A DNA stretch of 64,000 nucleotides, taken from assembly GCA_032334235.1 (NCBI GenBank), contig JAVSGI010000005.1, forward strand, positions 2,232,001 to 2,296,000, written 5' to 3'. The notes under the pieces were generated by a model that did no database searches, was not told the origin of the DNA, and saw nothing but the letters and a program-made list of their open reading frames with translations. Position 1 is the first letter of the stretch. Every line of letters begins with the position of its first letter. Shown here one piece after another: positions 61,092-64,000 of the stretch. Both the position numbers and the translations under genes were made by a program. Source of the stretch: Paracoccaceae bacterium Fryx2. Its GTDB lineage: Bacteria; Pseudomonadota; Alphaproteobacteria; Rhodobacterales; Rhodobacteraceae.

Positions 61092-61120
61092 GAAGACCCC
61101 GGACAGGCTCCGGGGTCTTC
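61092..61120 (+). terminator. Strong hairpin between the binding-protein and LivF-like genes
   Basis: GAAGACCCCGGA / TCCGGGGTCTTC, a perfect 12-bp stem with a 5-nt loop, 6 nt after the stop. It has no T-tract. Within an operon it may stabilise the upstream mRNA or terminate part of transcription, keeping binding protein in excess over the ATPase. Confidence 0.7.
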
Positions 61121-61139
61121 CCCAACAAAGGTCAGCCCC

Positions 61140-61955
61140 ATGCCCGACACGTCCGAGACCCTGCTTGAGGTCAACAACATCGAGGTGATCTACAACCACG
61201 TCATCCTGGTGCTGAAGGGCGTCAGCCTCAAGGTGGCGCGCGGCGGCATCACCGCCCTGCTGGGCGGCAACGGTGCCGGCAAGACCACCACGCTGAAAGC
61301 CGTTTCCAACCTGCTGCATTCCGAACGCGGCGAGGTGACCAAGGGCAGCATCACCTATCGCGGCGAGCGGGTCGAGGGGCTGGGGCCATCGGAAATGGTG
61401 CGCAAGGGCGTGATCCAGGTGATGGAGGGGCGGCATTGCTTCGAACACCTGACGGTCGAGGAAAACCTGCTGACCGGGGCCTATACCCGCACCCAGGGCG
61501 CCGCCGCCATCGCAGCCGATCTGGAGATGGTCTACACCTACTTCCCCCGCCTGCGCGAACGGCGCAAGTCTCAGGCGGGCTATACCTCGGGTGGCGAACA
61601 GCAGATGACCGCGATCGGCCGCGCGCTGATGAGCCGACCCGAGATGATCCTGCTCGACGAGCCGTCGATGGGTCTGGCGCCGCAACTGGTGGAGCAGATC
61701 TTCGAGATCGTCCGCGCGGTGAACGAAAAGGAGGGCGTGACCTTCCTGCTGGCCGAGCAGAACACCAACGTCGCCCTGCGCTTCGCCCATCAGGGCTACA
61801 TTCTGGAATCCGGGCGTGTGGTGATGGAAGGGTCGGCGCAGGATCTGCGCGAGAACCCCGACGTCAAGGAATTCTATCTGGGCATGTCGGACAAGGGCCG
61901 CAAAAGCTTTCGCGACGTGCGCAGCTATCGCCGCCGCAAACGGTGGCTGGCATGA
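61140..61955 (+). CDS. Branched-chain-type ABC transporter ATPase (LivF-like)
   Basis: A 271-aa ATPase with Walker A GGNGAGKTT, the LivF-type VMEGRHCFEHLTVEENL, signature YTSGGEQQM and Walker B MILLDEPSMGLAP. AEQNTNVALRFAHQGYILE supplies the switch region. It has a ~25-residue basic C-terminal tail (KSFRDVRSYRRRKRWLA) beyond the usual end. AAAGG precedes the start; the stop overlaps the next ligase start (ATGA). Confidence 0.93.
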   Translation: MPDTSETLLEVNNIEVIYNHVILVLKGVSLKVARGGITALLGGNGAGKTTTLKAVSNLLHSERGEVTKGSITYRGERVEGLGPSEMVRKGVIQVMEGRHCFEHLTVEENLLTGAYTRTQGAAAIAADLEMVYTYFPRLRERRKSQAGYTSGGEQQMTAIGRALMSRPEMILLDEPSMGLAPQLVEQIFEIVRAVNEKEGVTFLLAEQNTNVALRFAHQGYILESGRVVMEGSAQDLRENPDVKEFYLGMSDKGRKSFRDVRSYRRRKRWLA

Positions 61956-63184
61956 GGGGGGATACCGACGTGACCCATTTCGACGCGCTGGAAACCCGGT
62001 CCGCCGACCAACGCGCCGCCGATCTGGCGCGCGACCTGCCCGCGCTGATCGCCCACGCCAAGTCCGCGCCCGCGCTGGCCGTCACGCTGTGCGGGGTCGA
62101 TGCGGCCGAGGTGACAGACCGCGCGGCGCTGGCCCGACTGCCGGTGATCCGCAAGGCCGACCTTGGGGCCGCGCAGAAGGCGCATCCGCCGCTGGGCGGC
62201 TTTCTGCCGCTGCGGGGGGCGTATGAGCACATCTTCCAGTCGCCCGGCCCGATCTACGAGATCGGCCGCACCACGCCCGACTGGTGGCGCATCGGCCGCT
62301 TTCTGCACGGCCTGGGTGTCGGCCCGGACGACATCGTGCAGAACTGCTTCGGCTATCACCTGACCCCGGCGGGGATGATATTCGAATCCGGCGCGCGGGC
62401 GGTGGGGGCGGCCGTGCTGCCTGCGGGAACCGGACAGACCGACCTTCAGGTGCGCGCCGCAGCCGACATCGGGTGTTCGGTTTATGCTGGCACGCCCGAT
62501 TATCTGAAGGTCATTCTCGACCGCGCGGCCGAACTGGGCGAGCGGTTGCAGTTCACCCGCGCCGCCGTCAGCGGCGGCGCACTGTTCCCCAGCCTGCGCC
62601 GCGACTATGCCGACCGCGGCATCAATTGCCTGCAATGCTATGCCACCGCCGACCTTGGCAACATCGCCTACGAATCGCAGGCGCAGGACGGGATGATTGT
62701 CGACGAGGGCGTGATCGTCGAGATCGTGCGCCCCGGCACCGGCGACCCGGTGCCCGACGGCGAGGTGGGCGAGGTGCTGGTGACCAGCCTGAACCGCGAC
62801 TATCCGCTGATCCGCTTTGCCACCGGCGACCTCAGCGCCGTGCTGCCGGGCACCAGCCCTTGCGGGCGCAGCAACATGCGGATCAGGGGATGGATGGGCC
62901 GCGCCGACCAGACAACCAAGATCAAGGGCATGTTCGTGCGCCCCGAACAGGTCGCGGCCTTCGTCGCCCGCCATGCCGATGTCAGCCGCGCCCGCGTCAT
63001 CGCCTCGCGCGAGGGCGAGAGGGACGCGATGCTGGTGCAGATCGAGACATGGTCCGGCAATTCGGCACTCTACGAGGGAACGTTACTCGAAACCCTGAAA
63101 CTCCGTGGTAAGGTCGAACTCGTTCCGCCGGGGTCGCTGCCGAACGACGGCAAGGTGATCGAGGATCGCCGCAGCTACGACTGA
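61952..63184 (+). CDS. Phenylacetate-CoA ligase-like adenylate-forming enzyme
   Basis: A 410-aa member of the PaaK-type ligase family: LPVIRKADLGAAQ, NCFGYHLTPAGMIFE, TPDYLKVILDRA, CYATADLGNIAYES, LIRFATGDLSAV, GWMGRADQTTKIKGMFV (with the conserved Gly-Arg-x-Asp and Lys) and VPPGSLPNDGKVIEDRR. It forms an aryl- or acyl-CoA from acid, ATP and CoA. The start overlaps the LivF stop; a GTG at 61970 with GGGGGG before it is an alternative. It is the second CoA ligase of the cluster. Confidence 0.88.
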   Translation: MRGDTDVTHFDALETRSADQRAADLARDLPALIAHAKSAPALAVTLCGVDAAEVTDRAALARLPVIRKADLGAAQKAHPPLGGFLPLRGAYEHIFQSPGPIYEIGRTTPDWWRIGRFLHGLGVGPDDIVQNCFGYHLTPAGMIFESGARAVGAAVLPAGTGQTDLQVRAAADIGCSVYAGTPDYLKVILDRAAELGERLQFTRAAVSGGALFPSLRRDYADRGINCLQCYATADLGNIAYESQAQDGMIVDEGVIVEIVRPGTGDPVPDGEVGEVLVTSLNRDYPLIRFATGDLSAVLPGTSPCGRSNMRIRGWMGRADQTTKIKGMFVRPEQVAAFVARHADVSRARVIASREGERDAMLVQIETWSGNSALYEGTLLETLKLRGKVELVPPGSLPNDGKVIEDRRSYD

Positions 63185-63211
63185 CCCGGCCCAAAGACAG
63201 GGATCAGTGAC

Positions 63212-64000
63212 ATGCGTGCAATCGGATGGCGGCTTACGGGCACGGCGGGGATGCTGGCGCTGCTGGCAACCATGGCGGCGGCGGAGGACCGCGCGCTGGT
63301 GATCGGCAACCGCAACTACGACGATGCCGCCGACATTGCCGAGGCCGACGCCGCGCTGAAGGCGGTCCCTGCCCTGCAGGCGGCGGGGTTCACCGTCACC
63401 TCGGGCGCCGACCTGCCCAGCGCCGCGATGCGCGACCTGCTGTCGGCTTTGCTGGCCGGGCTGAAACCGGGCGACCGGCTGGTGATCGTGCTGTCGGGGC
63501 ATTTTGCGCAGTCGTCGGGGCAGGCGTTCTTCCTTGGCACCGAAAGCAGCCTGCCCGATCTGGCAACGGTTGCGGCGGTGTCGCTGCCGCTGGCCTCGGT
63601 GCTGGAGGTGGCGGCGATGGCCCCCGGCGGCGCGGTCGTGCTGCTGGGCACCGAGACGCGCCGCCTGCCGCTCGGGCCGGGGCTTGACCCGGGACCGGGC
63701 GCGCCGCCTGTGCCGCAGGGGGTCACGCTGGTCCAGGGCGACGCCGGTCGCATCGCCGGTTTCGCCACCCGCGCGCTGGGGCAGCGCGGCGTGCCGATGG
63801 CCTCGCTGCTGGATGGCAGCCCCGCCCTGACGGCGGATGGCTACCTCTCGCCGCTGACCCCGTTCCGCCCGGCCGATGCAGCCAGCCCCCCGGTCGCGCC
63901 GCCCCCGGTGGCCCCGGCGCTGAATGCCGAAGACGCCTTCTGGCAGGCCACCCGGGCGATCAACACCGTGGATGCCTATGCCGCCTACCTGACCCGCTAC
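63212..64000 (+). CDS. Exported caspase-like (peptidase C14) domain protein, partial
   Basis: 263 residues are visible before the window ends. A signal peptide (residues ~1-24, ending AAA-ED) precedes a caspase-hemoglobinase fold with RALVIGNRNYDDA, DRLVIVLSGHFA (His97 in the catalytic His position) and SLPLASVLEVAAM. Where active members have a DAC-type motif, this one reads VVLLGTETR (146-148), so the catalytic Cys seems absent. A Pro-rich linker (~225-237) leads into a helical region starting AEDAFWQATRAINTVDAY. This could be a pseudo-enzyme or interaction module. It lies 27 nt after the ligase stop. Confidence 0.75.
   Translation, partial: MRAIGWRLTGTAGMLALLATMAAAEDRALVIGNRNYDDAADIAEADAALKAVPALQAAGFTVTSGADLPSAAMRDLLSALLAGLKPGDRLVIVLSGHFAQSSGQAFFLGTESSLPDLATVAAVSLPLASVLEVAAMAPGGAVVLLGTETRRLPLGPGLDPGPGAPPVPQGVTLVQGDAGRIAGFATRALGQRGVPMASLLDGSPALTADGYLSPLTPFRPADAASPPVAPPPVAPALNAEDAFWQATRAINTVDAYAAYLTRY

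Noticed and set aside
1-64000. Genomic island or prophage boundaries
   Set aside because: No integrase, tRNA, transposase or clear att repeats were found, and base composition looks even apart from short AT-rich promoters.

Overview
The window is a high-GC (roughly 65-70% by eye) alphaproteobacterial chromosome segment, most probably Rhodobacterales/Rhodobacteraceae. Supporting this are the complete fdsGBA-fdhD-fdsD formate dehydrogenase operon, the gene styles (SDR, S49 and UvrC neighbours, cytochrome c' with b561), and a recurrent intergenic element ending in AATATCCCCGCCGGAGGC that I associate with this group. No rRNA, tRNA, CRISPR array or transposase was seen.

Layout. (1) 1-7.2 kb: housekeeping and catabolic genes: an L,D-transpeptidase lipoprotein, a secreted phytase-like/esterase-like protein, creatinase, an S58/NylC-type N-terminal nucleophile hydrolase broken by a one-base frameshift, then moaE, moaD and pgsA. 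(2) 7.2-8.1 kb: a strongly G-skewed, apparently non-coding stretch with an AT-rich island and a perfect 16-bp palindrome. (3) 8.1-13.1 kb: cytochrome c' and b561, uvrC, and a three-gene minus-strand operon (S49 peptidase, small zinc-ribbon membrane protein, pteridine-reductase-like SDR). (4) 13.2-20.1 kb: a LysR regulator and the molybdenum, NAD-dependent formate dehydrogenase operon with its sulfurtransferase FdhD. (5) 20.1-22.6 kb: two saccharopine dehydrogenases (lysine catabolism) and a WGR-domain protein.

(6) 22.7-51.5 kb is the most unusual part: a surface-polysaccharide locus with an embedded hybrid polyketide/nonribosomal peptide system. It holds two paralogous SGNH hydrolases (one fused to a glycoside-hydrolase-like domain), seven glycosyltransferases, a Wzx-type flippase, an ExoY-type priming transferase, a Wzz-type chain-length protein, a separate BY-kinase and a Wzy/WaaL-like membrane protein. 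It also holds a PKS with domain order KS-AT-KR-DH-ACP-TE and an NRPS made of a formyltransferase, a condensation-domain remnant, an adenylation domain interrupted by a luciferase-like FMN monooxygenase, and a PCP. The adenylation pocket read by eye resembles the glycine code. A coherent reading is that the NRPS makes an N-formylated, possibly hydroxylated, aminoacyl starter, the PKS adds and reduces one or more C2 units, and the TE releases the product. The product may decorate, or be decorated by, the polysaccharide.

(7) 51.6-63.2 kb: a PAS hybrid histidine kinase and OmpR-type regulator face a branched-chain-type ABC importer cluster that carries an acyl-CoA synthetase at each end, suggesting regulated uptake and CoA activation of a carboxylic acid. 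(8) The window ends inside a secreted caspase-like protein whose catalytic Cys position appears to be lost.
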